DNA of 64,000 bases from assembly GCF_009769165.1 (NCBI RefSeq), contig NZ_CP043476.1, positions 558,001 through 622,000 on the forward strand, in the 5' to 3' direction. Positions 34,416 to 43,570 of the stretch are shown in pieces (the first letter of the stretch is position 1; every line of letters starts with the position of its first letter). The notes under the pieces were generated by a model, which was given only the letters and a program-made list of their open reading frames with translations, ran no database searches and had not been told where the DNA came from. A program made the translations under genes and the position numbers. This DNA is from Xanthomonas hyacinthi. Its GTDB lineage: Bacteria > Pseudomonadota > Gammaproteobacteria > Xanthomonadales > Xanthomonadaceae.

Positions 34416-36014
34416 TTACTTGTCGCAGCCTTGCAGTTTCAGCGACTGCCCCGGCTTCAAGGCATACCCCGGCGCGCGCAGGCTGTTGGCCTTGGCCAAT
34501 TGCTTGGCATCGCAGCTGTAGCGGTCGGCGATGCGACCCAGCGTGTCGCCCTTGGCCACGCGGTAGCTGCGCGCCTGCCTGGGCTTGGGCCTGGCCGGCG
34601 CCGGGCGTCCGCTGGCGATGGTGGTCGGCACCCCGGCCACCGGCGAGACGTCGCCCACCGCCACGTTGCCGGTGGGATCGGCCACCACCGGCGTCGTGCT
34701 GCGGATCGCCGCATTGACGTCGGCGGTGATCAGCGCGCGCGCCAGGTCCGCGCGCGGGCCGCTCACGCAATAGCGGCTGTACAGGCCGACGATCTTGGCG
34801 GTGGCGTTGATGGTGACCCCGGCCGGAATCCAGCCATCGGGTTCGTAGCGCGGGTTGAGGTTGCGCAGCGCGCGCATGTAGCCGTCGCGGGTGCCGTCGC
34901 TGCCCAGGCAGATGGTCAGTTCGTAGATCGTGGTCGACTTGGCCAGGCGCAGCGTGGCCGGCTGCGCGCTGATCTTCGGGAACGCCACGCCGTACTGCTG
35001 CGGGTGCAGGAAGATCCACGCCGCGGCGATCACCATCGGCACGTAGTCCTTGGTCTCGGCCGGGAACTGGTTGTACACCGCCGCGTCCCAGAAGCTGCGC
35101 CCCTGCATCTGGTTGTACACGCGCGCGGCGCGGCCCTCGCCGCCGTTGTAGCCGGCCAGCGACAGTTCGATGCTGCGGTTGAGTTCGGCCATGCGCTCGT
35201 TGATGTACACCGCGCTGGCCTCGGCGGCGCTGCGCGCATCGTAGCGGGTATCGAAGCCGGTACCGTCCGGGCCCAGCCCGAAGCGGCGCCCGGTGGCCGG
35301 CATGAACTGCATCAGCCCGGCGGCGCCGACCCGCGAATTGGCGTGCACGCGGCCGTTGGATTCCTTGGCGATGATGCCGAACAGCAGCGCTTCCGGCAGC
35401 CCGCGCTTCTCCCATTCCGGCCACATGATCGCGCGCAGGTTCTGGTAGTTCTCGTAGCTGTTCATCAGCGACGGGCGCATGTCGGTGAGCCAGCGGCGGA
35501 TGCCGGCCTGCACCGCCGGGTTGTATTCGACCATCGCGTCGAAGGCATGCCGCTGGTCGTTGAGCAGGCTGGCCGCGCGCGCGGCTTCCGGCACGTTGGC
35601 GGCCAAGGGACTGATGTGGTCGGGGTCGGCCTGCAGCGGTGCGGCGCCATCGTCGCTCGCATCGGCATCGGTGGCCGCGCCCTGCACGTCGGCCTTGGCC
35701 TTGAGCAGGCGCTTGTACGCGCCCAGATAGGTGCCGACCTGGCAGCCGCGCTGCTTGACGCAGGCGTCGACCACGTCCTCGATGTCCTCCAGCGCCGCAT
35801 CGCTTTCCTGGGTGCCCTTGGGGTCGCTGTTGCCGACCAGCACCATCGCGTCGTTGTAGCGCTTCTCGGCCGCCGCCAGGCGCTGGTCGAGGACGGCGAT
35901 GGCAGCCTTGTCGCGCGCGGAGAAGCGCTGGGCGTGGGCGGCAGGCGCGGCGCAAGCCAGCGCCAGGGCAGCCACGGCGGGCCATCCATGGGGGAGACGG
36001 AACGAAAGGGGCAT
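34416..36014 (-). CDS. Lytic transglycosylase with LysM domain (MltD-like)
   Basis: 532 residues from ATG at 36014. Signal peptide about 1-28 (AALALACAAPAAHAQ), helical region with two cysteines near 85-91, then the SLT domain with catalytic Glu218 in LLFGIIAKESNGRVHAN and GAAGLMQFMPATGRRFG, and a C-terminal LysM around 481-528 (SYRVAKGDTLGRIADRYSC). It cleaves peptidoglycan in the periplasm. Convergent with the xopAG gene. Confidence 0.9.
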   Translation of the reverse strand: MPLSFRLPHGWPAVAALALACAAPAAHAQRFSARDKAAIAVLDQRLAAAEKRYNDAMVLVGNSDPKGTQESDAALEDIEDVVDACVKQRGCQVGTYLGAYKRLLKAKADVQGAATDADASDDGAAPLQADPDHISPLAANVPEAARAASLLNDQRHAFDAMVEYNPAVQAGIRRWLTDMRPSLMNSYENYQNLRAIMWPEWEKRGLPEALLFGIIAKESNGRVHANSRVGAAGLMQFMPATGRRFGLGPDGTGFDTRYDARSAAEASAVYINERMAELNRSIELSLAGYNGGEGRAARVYNQMQGRSFWDAAVYNQFPAETKDYVPMVIAAAWIFLHPQQYGVAFPKISAQPATLRLAKSTTIYELTICLGSDGTRDGYMRALRNLNPRYEPDGWIPAGVTINATAKIVGLYSRYCVSGPRADLARALITADVNAAIRSTTPVVADPTGNVAVGDVSPVAGVPTTIASGRPAPARPKPRQARSYRVAKGDTLGRIADRYSCDAKQLAKANSLRAPGYALKPGQSLKLQGCDK

Positions 36015-36211
36015 GAGGGGACGCGACGACGGAAAGGCCGCAGGGTAGCCGCCGCTGTCACATCGCGGCAAGGTCGGGCAAGCGCCGGCACCGCGCCAGC
36101 GGGGCATTCGTTCATCGCTGCGGCCGGGCAAACCCCGCCCGTGGCGCCCGCGCGGCGAGCGGGCGCCGGCGCGAACGCCTAGAATCCGCGCACCTCACCG
36201 CGGAGCTGTTC

Positions 36212-37717
36212 ATGGACCCGATCCTGCTGGGCAAAGGCGTGACCGACGACATCGCGGTGCTGCTGCAGCCGCGCCTGGGCAATCGCCACGGGCTGGTCGC
36301 CGGGGCCACCGGCACCGGCAAGACCGTGACCCTGATGACCCTGGCCGAAGGTTTCTCGCGGATCGGCGTGCCGGTGTTCATGGCCGACGTGAAGGGCGAC
36401 GTGGCCGGCCTGGCGGTGGCCGGCGACGGCAGCGAGAAAGTGCTGCAGCGCGCCAAGGACATCGGCGTGGCCGACTACGCCCCGGCCGCCAACCCGGTGG
36501 TGTTCTGGGACCTGTACGGCCAGCTCGGGCACCCGGTGCGCACCACCGTCAGCGAGATGGGGCCGACCCTGCTGGCGCGGATCCTGGAGCTCAACGACAC
36601 CCAGGCCGGCGTGCTCGACATCGTGTTCAAGCTGGCCGACGACCGCGGCCTGCTGCTGCTCGACCTGGACGATCTGCGCGCACTGCTGGCGCTGGTGGTG
36701 GAGCAGCGCAAGGACGTCTCCACCGAATACGGCCTGGTCAGCGCGCCGTCGGTGGCGGCGATCCAGCGCGCGCTGCTGCGCCTGGCGCAGGACGGCGGCG
36801 AAGGCTTCTTCGGCGAGCCGGCGCTGGACCTGGCCGAGCTGATGCGGGTCGGCAGCGACGGCCGCGGCGTGATCGGCATCCTCGCCGCCGCGCAGCTGGT
36901 GCTCAAGCCGCGCCTGTACTCGACCTTCCTGCTGTGGCTGCTGTCGGAACTGTTCGGGCGGCTGCCGGAAGTGGGCGACCTGGACAAGCCCAAGCTGGTG
37001 TTCGTGTTCGACGAGGCGCACCTGCTGTTCGACGACGCGCCGCCGGCGCTGGTGCAGCGCATCGAGCAGGTGGTGCGGCTGATCCGCTCCAAGGGCGTGG
37101 GCGTGTACTTCTGCTCGCAGTTCCCCGACGACGTGCCGGACAACATCCTCGGCCAGCTCGGCAACCGCGTGCAGCACGCGCTGCGCGCCTACACCCCGCG
37201 CGACCAGAAGGCGGTGCGCACCGCCGCCGAGACCTTCGTCGCCAATCCCAAGCTGGACGTGGCCAAGGCCATCTCCCAGCTCGGCACCGGCGAGGCACTG
37301 GTGTCCACGCTGCAGGACAAGGGCGTGCCGTCGCCGGTGCAGCAGACCCTGATCGCGCCGCCGCGCTGCCGGATGGGCGCGATCTCCGACGCCGAGCGCG
37401 CGCAGGTGCGGGCCGCCAGCGTGGTCGGCAGCCGCTACGACACCGCGGTCAACCGCGACTCGGCGGCGGAGATGCTGGCGCGCCGGGTCGAGCAGGTGGC
37501 CGAGCAGACTTCGGCACCGGCGGCGCGCACCCGCGAACAGGACGACGCGCAGGACAGCGGCTTCGGCCAGGCGGTCAAGGACGCGGTGTTCGGCACCAAG
37601 CGCCGCCAGGGCATGCTCGAGGCGATGGCCAAGCAGACCTCGCGCACCGTCGGCAACCGCATCGGCCAGCAGATCGTGCGCGGCATCTTCGGCAGCATCT
37701 TCGGCGGCAAGCGCTGA
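36212..37717 (+). CDS. DUF853/HerA-like ATPase (YjgR type)
   Basis: 501 residues starting MDPILLGKGVTDDIAVLLQP. Walker A GATGTGKT at 29-36, Walker B in KLVFVFDEAHLLFDDAP, arginine-rich C-terminal half and a tail ending GQQIVRGIFGSIFGGKR. The family (helicase HerA-like C-terminal, YjgR in E. coli) is conserved but its role is not established; a DNA-handling or membrane-linked ATPase is likely. Confidence 0.85.
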   Translation: MDPILLGKGVTDDIAVLLQPRLGNRHGLVAGATGTGKTVTLMTLAEGFSRIGVPVFMADVKGDVAGLAVAGDGSEKVLQRAKDIGVADYAPAANPVVFWDLYGQLGHPVRTTVSEMGPTLLARILELNDTQAGVLDIVFKLADDRGLLLLDLDDLRALLALVVEQRKDVSTEYGLVSAPSVAAIQRALLRLAQDGGEGFFGEPALDLAELMRVGSDGRGVIGILAAAQLVLKPRLYSTFLLWLLSELFGRLPEVGDLDKPKLVFVFDEAHLLFDDAPPALVQRIEQVVRLIRSKGVGVYFCSQFPDDVPDNILGQLGNRVQHALRAYTPRDQKAVRTAAETFVANPKLDVAKAISQLGTGEALVSTLQDKGVPSPVQQTLIAPPRCRMGAISDAERAQVRAASVVGSRYDTAVNRDSAAEMLARRVEQVAEQTSAPAARTREQDDAQDSGFGQAVKDAVFGTKRRQGMLEAMAKQTSRTVGNRIGQQIVRGIFGSIFGGKR

Positions 37718-37797
37718 GCGTGGCGGATGGCAAAGGCGCTGCGGGCGATACGCGCGCCTTGCGGACACGGCCAGTGCATTTCAGATCGCGACATGCC

Positions 37798-37860
37798 ACC
37801 TGTGGGAGCGACTTCAGTCGCGACGGGCTTTACCGAGGATGCCCGTCGCAACTGATGGCC
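37798..37860. repeat. REP-like palindrome downstream of the DUF853 gene
   Basis: Contains TGTGGGAGCGACTTCAGTCG, a motif widely dispersed in xanthomonads and pseudomonads, followed by the inverted pair GCGACGGGC (37820-37828) and GCCCGTCGC (37841-37849). It may stabilise the 3' end of the upstream mRNA or act as a terminator. Confidence 0.65.
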
Positions 37861-37912
37861 CGAGGCCACCCGGAGCCACCCCAAAATATGTAAAGAGCCG
37901 ATAGGAAACGTA

Positions 37913-38048
37913 CTACGCCAGCACCCCATGCAGCTTGGCGTACTGCAGCAGCATGATCGTCTTGCCATCGGCGATCTCGCCGGACGCGATCATCGCCAGC
38001 GCGGCGTCGAACGGCCGCTCCGGCACCTCGATCTCCTCGCCCTCGCCC
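37913..38048 (-). pseudogene. C-terminal fragment of a NUDIX (ADP-ribose pyrophosphatase-like) hydrolase
   Basis: About 45 codons ending in TAG read GEGEEIEVPERPFDAALAMI then GEIADGKTIMLLQYAKLHG, typical of the C-terminus of NudF-type ADP-sugar hydrolases. The NUDIX box itself is absent; upstream the frame runs into unrelated DNA. The next ~185 bases up to greB contain another unassigned frame (RKQQRLARFMFGEALPAGTV on the plus strand) with no start or continuation, probably a second remnant. Confidence 0.65.
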
Positions 38049-38233
38049 GGCGACCCCGCCCTCGACCGCGCCGCCCGCGCCGGCCTTGTCGCGCAAGCAG
38101 CAGCGGCTGGCGCGCTTCATGTTCGGCGAGGCGCTGCCGGCGGGCACGGTGCAGCCGCGTGGGTTGGATCTGCGGGTGCCGTGCGCGAAGCCGCCGGCCG
38201 CACCGGCGCGTCGTTGCGCGGACGGCGAGGCGC

Positions 38234-38740
38234 TCAGCGCGCCGCGTAGTCCACCGACACCACTACGAAGCTGTGGAGGCCGCCGGGCAGCTGCGCCTCG
38301 ACGGCGTCGTCGATGCGCTTCTTCAGCAGCGCCCGCGCCAGCGGCGAATCGATGCTGATCCAGCCGCGGCCGGCATCGGTCTCGTCCGGGCCGACGATGC
38401 GGTAGCGCAGCAGCGCGCCGCTGTCGGCATCCTCCAGCTCGACCACGGCGCCGAAGAACACCGCCTGCGGATCGGACGGTGCGGTATCCACCACGCGCAG
38501 CGCTTCCAGGCGCTTGCTCAGGTAGCGCACGCGGCGATCGATCTCGCCCAGCTGCTTCTTGCGGTAGGTGTACTCGGCGTTTTCCGAACGGTCGCCCTCG
38601 GCCGCGGCGGCGGCCAGCGCCTTGACCACCTCCGGTCTGCGCACGCGCCACAGCTCGTCCAGTTCGGCCTTGAGCCGGGCGTGGCCTTCGGCGGTGATCA
38701 GGGCGGTGCTTTTCTCGGCAGGGGGGCGCCAGCGGCTCAT
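38234..38740 (-). CDS. greB: Transcription elongation factor GreB
   Basis: Stimulates transcript cleavage by stalled RNA polymerase. 168 residues from ATG at 38740 ([20 protein letters not shown]). The N-terminal coiled coil carries [20 protein letters not shown] with the acidic tip, and the C-terminal domain has [14 protein letters not shown]. The longer frame upstream lacks family similarity. Confidence 0.93.
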   Translation of the reverse strand: MSRWRPPAEKSTALITAEGHARLKAELDELWRVRRPEVVKALAAAAAEGDRSENAEYTYRKKQLGEIDRRVRYLSKRLEALRVVDTAPSDPQAVFFGAVVELEDADSGALLRYRIVGPDETDAGRGWISIDSPLARALLKKRIDDAVEAQLPGGLHSFVVVSVDYAAR

Positions 38741-38851
38741 CGGGGTCGGCACTGCGGTGGAACGGGGTGGCGATGCTAGCGCGTACGTCCGGCTTGCGCA
38801 CCCGCGGACGACGGCCGAAGCAGGCGCGGCCATCCACACGGACGTTGTCCG

Positions 38852-39175
38852 ATGCTGATCCTGCCGTTGCGCAAGCGCGATCGGCCGCTGGCAGTTCCTG
38901 CTGGTCTATCTGCTGGGCGGGTTCGGGGCGAGCGCGGTCAGCCGGTGGTGGCGCTGGGGCGAGGCCGCTGGCGGGCTGGGCGCGTCCGGCGCCATCGCCG
39001 CGCCGATGGGCGCGTTCTGCGTGATCTGGGAGCGGCGGCTGGAGAACAGCGAGGCCGCGTTCCTGCTCGACCAAACTCGCCGCCGAGCAGCCGCCGCTTC
39101 GACGTGGCGCAGGCGCGCTACCGGGTCGCGCGCAACGCCGGCAATGCGCGTGCCGCGCATCCTTCTCCCCTGTCT
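38852..39175 (+). pseudogene. Broken rhomboid-family intramembrane protease gene
   Basis: Begins [10 protein letters not shown], loses the frame, then from 38883 reads [20 protein letters not shown] and AGGLGASGAIAAPMGAFCVI, where GASG is the rhomboid serine motif; a further shift near 39078 leads to RRFDVAQARYRVARNAGNAR, resembling a TPR-like tail. The catalytic His region and several helices are missing. Divergent from greB. Confidence 0.6.
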
Positions 39176-39419
39176 CCATGTGTGGTTTGGCGTGCGGGCG
39201 GAGTTCAGGGCCTGCGATAGCGCCTGCAATCCAGGGCGCAGACGGTGCGGGAGACGTGGCGGAGCGGGTCGATGCGGTTGCATGGGATGGATGTCCGATC
39301 GAGCAAAACGGAGCGGAAAGCAGACCGCATGGCGCGGTGGAACGGCAGGCGCGGTTATCGCGCGGACCGTGCGGCGGCATGACTGCGGCGTAGTGCATCT
39401 GGCACCATCAATAAAACCG
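39176..39419. other. Non-coding stretch between the rhomboid remnant and tetR operator
   Basis: No ORF with recognisable content. The last ~80 bases turn markedly AT-rich (39405-39480), which suits a promoter for the TetR-family gene downstream. Confidence 0.5.
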
Positions 39420-39431
39420 AACCGTACGGTT
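39420..39431. promoter_or_regulatory. Palindromic operator candidate of the TetR-family gene
   Basis: AACCGTACGGTT is a perfect 12-base palindrome in an AT-rich stretch about 68 bases before the TetR-family start codon. TetR proteins usually repress themselves through such sites; no other gene starts nearby. Confidence 0.55.
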
Positions 39432-39498
39432 TATTATTCTAGCCAGACTCCCCTCCTGCCAATAAAAATGTACAGTCTGGTTCACTTTAGGAGGTGCA

Positions 39499-40167
39499 AT
39501 GAAGGTTCGAACCGAAGCCCGACGCGAGGCCATCGTCGAGGCAGCGACGCGACTGTTCCAGGAACTGGGCTACGAGCGCGCCTCGATGAACGAACTGGCG
39601 AAACGGCTGGGCGGCTCCAAGGCCACCCTGTACGGCTATTTCGCGTCCAAGGAAGAACTGTTCAGCGCGGTGGTCCGCGCCGCCGCGACCGCGCATCTGT
39701 CCGACGCGATCCGGCGCTTGCAAACGCCCCTCGCCGGCCAGACCGATCTGCACGCGATGCTGCTGCACTTCGGCGAATGCATGCTGCAGGTGGTGACCAA
39801 CGATGCGGTCGCCATCGCGGTCTACCGCATGGTGGTGGCCGAAGCCGGCCGCTCCGAGGTCGGGCAGCTGTTCTACCAGGCCGGTCCCAGCGAATCGGTG
39901 GTGGCGGTGGCCAGGGTGCTGGAAGCGGCGATGGCGCGCGGCGAACTGCGCAAGACCGATCCGACCATCGCCGCCCTGCATTTCCTGGCGCTGCTCACCG
40001 CCGAAGTGGACGTACGCATCTACCAGCGCGATCCGCCGCCGCTGGCGCCATCGCTCGTGCGCAAGATGGTGGAACGCGCGGTCGAGCTGTTCCTGCTCGG
40101 CGCCGCACCGCGGCAGGCGGCCAGCACGGCTTCGTGCGCGGCCGGCAACCCTGCGGTGCGCGCCTGA
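39499..40167 (+). CDS. TetR/AcrR-family transcriptional regulator
   Basis: 222 residues starting MKVRTEARREAIVEAATRLF, with the helix-turn-helix at about 28-47 (ASMNELAKRLGGSKATLYGYF) and an all-helical ligand domain. A strong Shine-Dalgarno AGGAGG sits 5 bases before the ATG. There is no efflux or enzyme gene next to it: upstream is a rhomboid remnant and downstream an IS remnant, so its target is not shown by context. Confidence 0.9.
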   Translation: MKVRTEARREAIVEAATRLFQELGYERASMNELAKRLGGSKATLYGYFASKEELFSAVVRAAATAHLSDAIRRLQTPLAGQTDLHAMLLHFGECMLQVVTNDAVAIAVYRMVVAEAGRSEVGQLFYQAGPSESVVAVARVLEAAMARGELRKTDPTIAALHFLALLTAEVDVRIYQRDPPPLAPSLVRKMVERAVELFLLGAAPRQAASTASCAAGNPAVRA

Positions 40168-40381
40168 GCGCAGACGCGGCTTGCTCCGTAGCGGACGCTG
40201 CAGTGCGCAGCAGCGAGAATCGCACAGGGCGCGACTGGCCGCCGGCGGCGCGGTGTTCCCGTTGCCTTCCTTGTTTACCCCATGCACGCGCAAGCGTGGC
40301 GCGATCTGCTTGGGGATGGATGACACGCCCTGGCGCCCGGACCGCACACAGGATGGCGTGCAATGACCGGCCACTGCCTGG
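40168..40381. other. Gap between TetR gene and IS remnant, no feature seen
   Basis: About 210 bases without a convincing ORF, repeat or terminator. Confidence 0.4.
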
Positions 40382-40525
40382 GTTGAACCGCCCCGGCTTT
40401 GTCGGAGGCTCGTTGGTGTGAGTCACGCCGCGATGGCGAGGCCCTGGATTTGTGAATAGTAGGCTGCTTCGGCTTCTGCCGGCGGAATGTGGCCGAGCGG
40501 TTCCATGAGCCGCCGGTTAAAGAGC
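40382..40525 (-). mobile_element. Remnant of an IS3-family element (3' end of orfB)
   Basis: On the minus strand about 34 codons read LFNRRLMEPLGHIPPAEAEA then AYYSQIQGLAIAA and a stop, the C-terminus of an IS3-family OrfB. Beyond the stop lies TGAACCGCCCCGGCTTTGTC, which resembles an IS terminal repeat of this group. The rest of the element is gone. Confidence 0.7.
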
Positions 40526-40806
40526 TCGAGAACGATGATCGCGCGCAACACAATGCTAATCGTGTTGCTCGACAGATTCCGGCCGCGGATCTGCGTCAGT
40601 ACAAAGTACAGTGGGCTGGAAGAGCGGACAGCCGTGCCGATTCAGGAGCACTGGAAAGCGCTCACCGGACCCAAACATCACCTGCTTGCATCACCTGCTG
40701 CATCACTTGCTTGATGCGATATGCCGGGGTCATCGTTTACGTCCTCCTCTACAAGTAGAAGATAGCCCCGAGAATAGCGAAAGGGCGCAATGACCGCTGT
40801 AAACAG

Positions 40807-40843
40807 AAAAACCCAAGCAAATACAAATATTTACCTGGGTTTT
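40807..40843 (-). terminator. Possible terminator of ssb
   Basis: AAAACCCAAG and CCTGGGTTTT can pair at 9 of 10 positions around an AT-rich loop, 26 bases beyond the ssb stop, with a T run on the minus strand. The surrounding 40490-40870 is notably AT-rich and otherwise empty of genes. Confidence 0.45.
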
Positions 40844-40868
40844 ATTTACAATTTTGACCAGCCAGGAA

Positions 40869-41384
40869 TTAGAACGGGATATCGTCGTCCGCGAAATCGT
40901 CCATCGGCGCGGACTGCGGCGGCGCCGGCTGCTGGCGGCGCGGCGCGTAGTCCTGCCCGCCGCCGCCCTGGTTCGGGCGTTCCTGGCGCGGTGCGGCCGC
41001 ACGCTGCGGGCGATCGCCGCCCATGCCGGCACCGCCGCCGCCGCCGCCTTCGCGGCCGCCGAGCATCTGCATCTCATCGGCGACGATGTCGGTGGAGTAC
41101 TTCTCCACGCCGTCCTGGCCGGTGTACTTGTCGTAGCGGATCGAGCCTTCGACGTAGACCGAGCTGCCCTTGCGCAGGTACTCGCCGGCGATCTCGCCGA
41201 GCTTGCCGAAGAACACCACGCGGTGCCATTCGGTGCGCTCCTGCTGGTTGCCGTCCTTGTCCTTGCGCACGCTGGTGGTGGCCAGGCTGATGCGGGTGAT
41301 CGCCATGCCGGCCTGGGTGTACTTGGTGTCGGGGTCGTTGCCGAGGTTGCCGACGAGGATGACTTTGTTGATGCCGCGGGCCAT
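40869..41384 (-). CDS. ssb: Single-stranded DNA-binding protein
   Basis: Tetrameric SSB of replication and repair, 171 residues from ATG at 41384 (MARGINKVILVGNLGNDPD). OB fold to about residue 112 (WHRVVFFGKLGEIAGEYL, GSSVYVEGSIRYDKY), then a Gly/Gln/Pro-rich linker and the acidic tip MDDFADDDIPF that recruits partner proteins. Confidence 0.97.
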   Translation of the reverse strand: MARGINKVILVGNLGNDPDTKYTQAGMAITRISLATTSVRKDKDGNQQERTEWHRVVFFGKLGEIAGEYLRKGSSVYVEGSIRYDKYTGQDGVEKYSTDIVADEMQMLGGREGGGGGGAGMGGDRPQRAAAPRQERPNQGGGGQDYAPRRQQPAPPQSAPMDDFADDDIPF

Positions 41385-41575
41385 GGGATTCTTCCGTTCG
41401 GGGTGGTGAACCCGCTCGGGCGCGGGCATGTCGGAGAGGCGCGCCCGCTCGGGAACGGGCGCAGACAGTGAATTATACCGGGCTGGCGGCGGATATCAGC
41501 CCGGTCCCGGTTCAGGCGTAGGACTTGCCCGCACCGGGGGGCCTATAATCCCTGCATTCTCCCTAGTCCGACCGC

Positions 41576-42574
41576 ATGAGCCTCGCCGAAGACCTCCGCC
41601 CCGCCCTGGGGCTGCCTCAGATCCAGGCGCTGGCCGCGCCCGACATGAGCGCCGCCGATGCCCTGATCCGCCGCCGCCTGGCCTCGGACGTGGTGCTGAT
41701 CAACCAGATCGCCGAGCACATCGTCTCCGCCGGCGGCAAGCGCCTGCGGCCGATGCTGGTGATGCTGGCCGGACGCGCCTGCGCCGGCGGCGGGCCGGTG
41801 CACCACCAGTTGGCGGTGATCGTCGAGTTCATCCATACCTCGACCCTGCTGCACGACGACGTGGTCGACGAATCGGACCTGCGCCGCGGCCGCAGCACCG
41901 CCAATGCGCTGTGGGGCAACGCGCCCAGCGTGCTGGTCGGCGATTTCCTGTACTCGCGCAGCTTCCAGCTGATGGTCGAGCTGGACAGCATGGCGGTGAT
42001 GCGGCTGCTCGCCGACACCACCAACCGCATCGCCGAAGGCGAGGTACTGCAGCTGCTGCATGTGCACAACCCGGATACCGACGAGGCCGCCTACCTGCGC
42101 GTGATCGAGCGCAAGACCGCGGTGCTGTTCGCCGCCGGCACCCGGCTCGGGGCGATGGCCTCGGGCGCTTCCGAAGACGTGCAGCAGCGCCTGTACGACT
42201 ACGGCATGCACCTGGGCTACGCGTTCCAGATCGCCGACGACGTGCTCGACTACACCGCCGATGCCGCCGACCTGGGCAAGAACCTGGGCGACGACCTGGC
42301 CGAAGGCAAGGCCACGCTGCCGCTGATCCACGCGCTGGCGCATGCCGACGCCGCCACCCGCCAGCGCCTGCGCCACATCGTCGAACAAGGCGATGCCGAA
42401 GCGATGCCGGAAGTGCTGGCGGCGATCCAGGCCAGCGGCGGACTGGACTACAGCCGCCGCCGCGCGGCCGAATACGCCGCCGCCGCCGAACGCGCGCTGG
42501 ACGGCCTGCCGGAAACCGAGGCGGTGGCCGCGCTGCGCGGGCTGGCCCGCTACGCGGTCGAGCGCAAGCATTGA
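41576..42574 (+). CDS. ispB: Octaprenyl diphosphate synthase
   Basis: Trans-prenyl chain elongation for the ubiquinone side chain. 332 residues starting MSLAEDLRPALGLPQIQALA. First aspartate-rich motif DDVVD at 94-98 within HTSTLLHDDVVDESDLRRG, second DDVLD at 221-225; both bind Mg-diphosphate. Chain length (C40) is inferred from the family, not the motifs. Confidence 0.92.
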   Translation: MSLAEDLRPALGLPQIQALAAPDMSAADALIRRRLASDVVLINQIAEHIVSAGGKRLRPMLVMLAGRACAGGGPVHHQLAVIVEFIHTSTLLHDDVVDESDLRRGRSTANALWGNAPSVLVGDFLYSRSFQLMVELDSMAVMRLLADTTNRIAEGEVLQLLHVHNPDTDEAAYLRVIERKTAVLFAAGTRLGAMASGASEDVQQRLYDYGMHLGYAFQIADDVLDYTADAADLGKNLGDDLAEGKATLPLIHALAHADAATRQRLRHIVEQGDAEAMPEVLAAIQASGGLDYSRRRAAEYAAAAERALDGLPETEAVAALRGLARYAVERKH

Positions 42575-42600
42575 TCCGGCGCGCGTTCGCGCGCCGGACG

Positions 42601-42690
42601 GGATTGGGGAGTGGCGATGAGGGATTCGCAGAAGCGGCTGGGTCGCGCTTTTACGAATCCCCCATCCCGAATCCCCAATCCCGGCTACTC
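42601..42690. repeat. Dispersed intergenic palindrome, family A (copy 3, diverged)
   Basis: GGATTGGGGAGTGGCGATGA on the left pairs loosely with the ATCCCGAATCCCCAATCCC segment on the right. It lies between the convergent ispB and dienelactone hydrolase genes and overlaps the end of the latter by a few bases. Confidence 0.65.
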
Positions 42691-43482
42691 ACCAAACCGC
42701 TCCTCGAAGAAATCGTGCAGCATGCGATAGGCACGCTTGGCCGCGCGCGGATTGTACTGGCAGCCCGGCGGGCTGTTGGCATCGGCCTCGGCGAAGCAAT
42801 GCACCGCGCCGCTGAAGTTGACGAACTGCCAGTCGGCGCCGGCGCCGTTCATTTCCTGCTCGAAGGCGGCGATGTCCTCGCGGCTCACGCTCTTGTCGTC
42901 GGCGCCGTTGAGCACCAGCAGCGGCGTCTTCGCGCTGCCGGCAGCGGCCGGCGCCGGCGTGGCCAGGCCGCCGTGCAGGCTGACCACGCCGGCCAACGGC
43001 GCGCCGGCGCGGACCAGTTCCAGCACGGTGCTGCCGCCGAAGCAGAAGCCGACCGCGCCGATCCGCGAGGCGTCCAGCGGCGCCTTGCCGGCCTGCGCCT
43101 TCAGCACTTCGACCGCCTTCAATGCACGCGCGCGCAGCGTCGGCGGATCCTTCTTCAGCGCACCGGCGAACTGCCCGGCCTCGGTATCGTTGGCCGGGCG
43201 CTTGCCCTTGCCGTAGACGTCGGCCAACAGCACCACGTAATCGTCGCCGGCGAGCTGCTTGGCTTTGTCGATCGCCGAGGCGTTGACCCCGCGCCAGTTC
43301 GGCACCATCACCAGGCCCGGGCGCTTGTCGTGGTCTTCATCGTCGTAGACCAGCACGCCGCTGAAACTGTCCTTGCCGACCTTCCATTCCACCGGCTTGG
43401 CCTGCATCGCGGCCAGCGCCGGCAACGGCAGCGCCAAGGCCAGGCCCAGCACGCCGATCCACCGCATCGAACGAGTGCGCAT
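42685..43482 (-). CDS. Dienelactone hydrolase family protein, exported
   Basis: 265 residues from ATG at 43482. A signal peptide covers about 1-25 (MRWIGVLGLALALPLPALAA). The alpha/beta hydrolase core has nucleophile Cys147 in GAVGFCFGGSTV, Asp in NGADDKS and His in SGAVHCFA, as in dienelactone hydrolases. The substrate is unknown. It starts 88 bases after the murD2 stop. Confidence 0.87.
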   Translation of the reverse strand: MRTRSMRWIGVLGLALALPLPALAAMQAKPVEWKVGKDSFSGVLVYDDEDHDKRPGLVMVPNWRGVNASAIDKAKQLAGDDYVVLLADVYGKGKRPANDTEAGQFAGALKKDPPTLRARALKAVEVLKAQAGKAPLDASRIGAVGFCFGGSTVLELVRAGAPLAGVVSLHGGLATPAPAAAGSAKTPLLVLNGADDKSVSREDIAAFEQEMNGAGADWQFVNFSGAVHCFAEADANSPPGCQYNPRAAKRAYRMLHDFFEERFGE

Positions 43483-43570
43483 CGCGTCTCTCCCATCGGA
43501 ACCAGCCGGCAGTCTAAGCGCAGCGCCGGCCAGGCGGCGTGCGCGCCAACCCAATGCGCGAGCAAATAGC

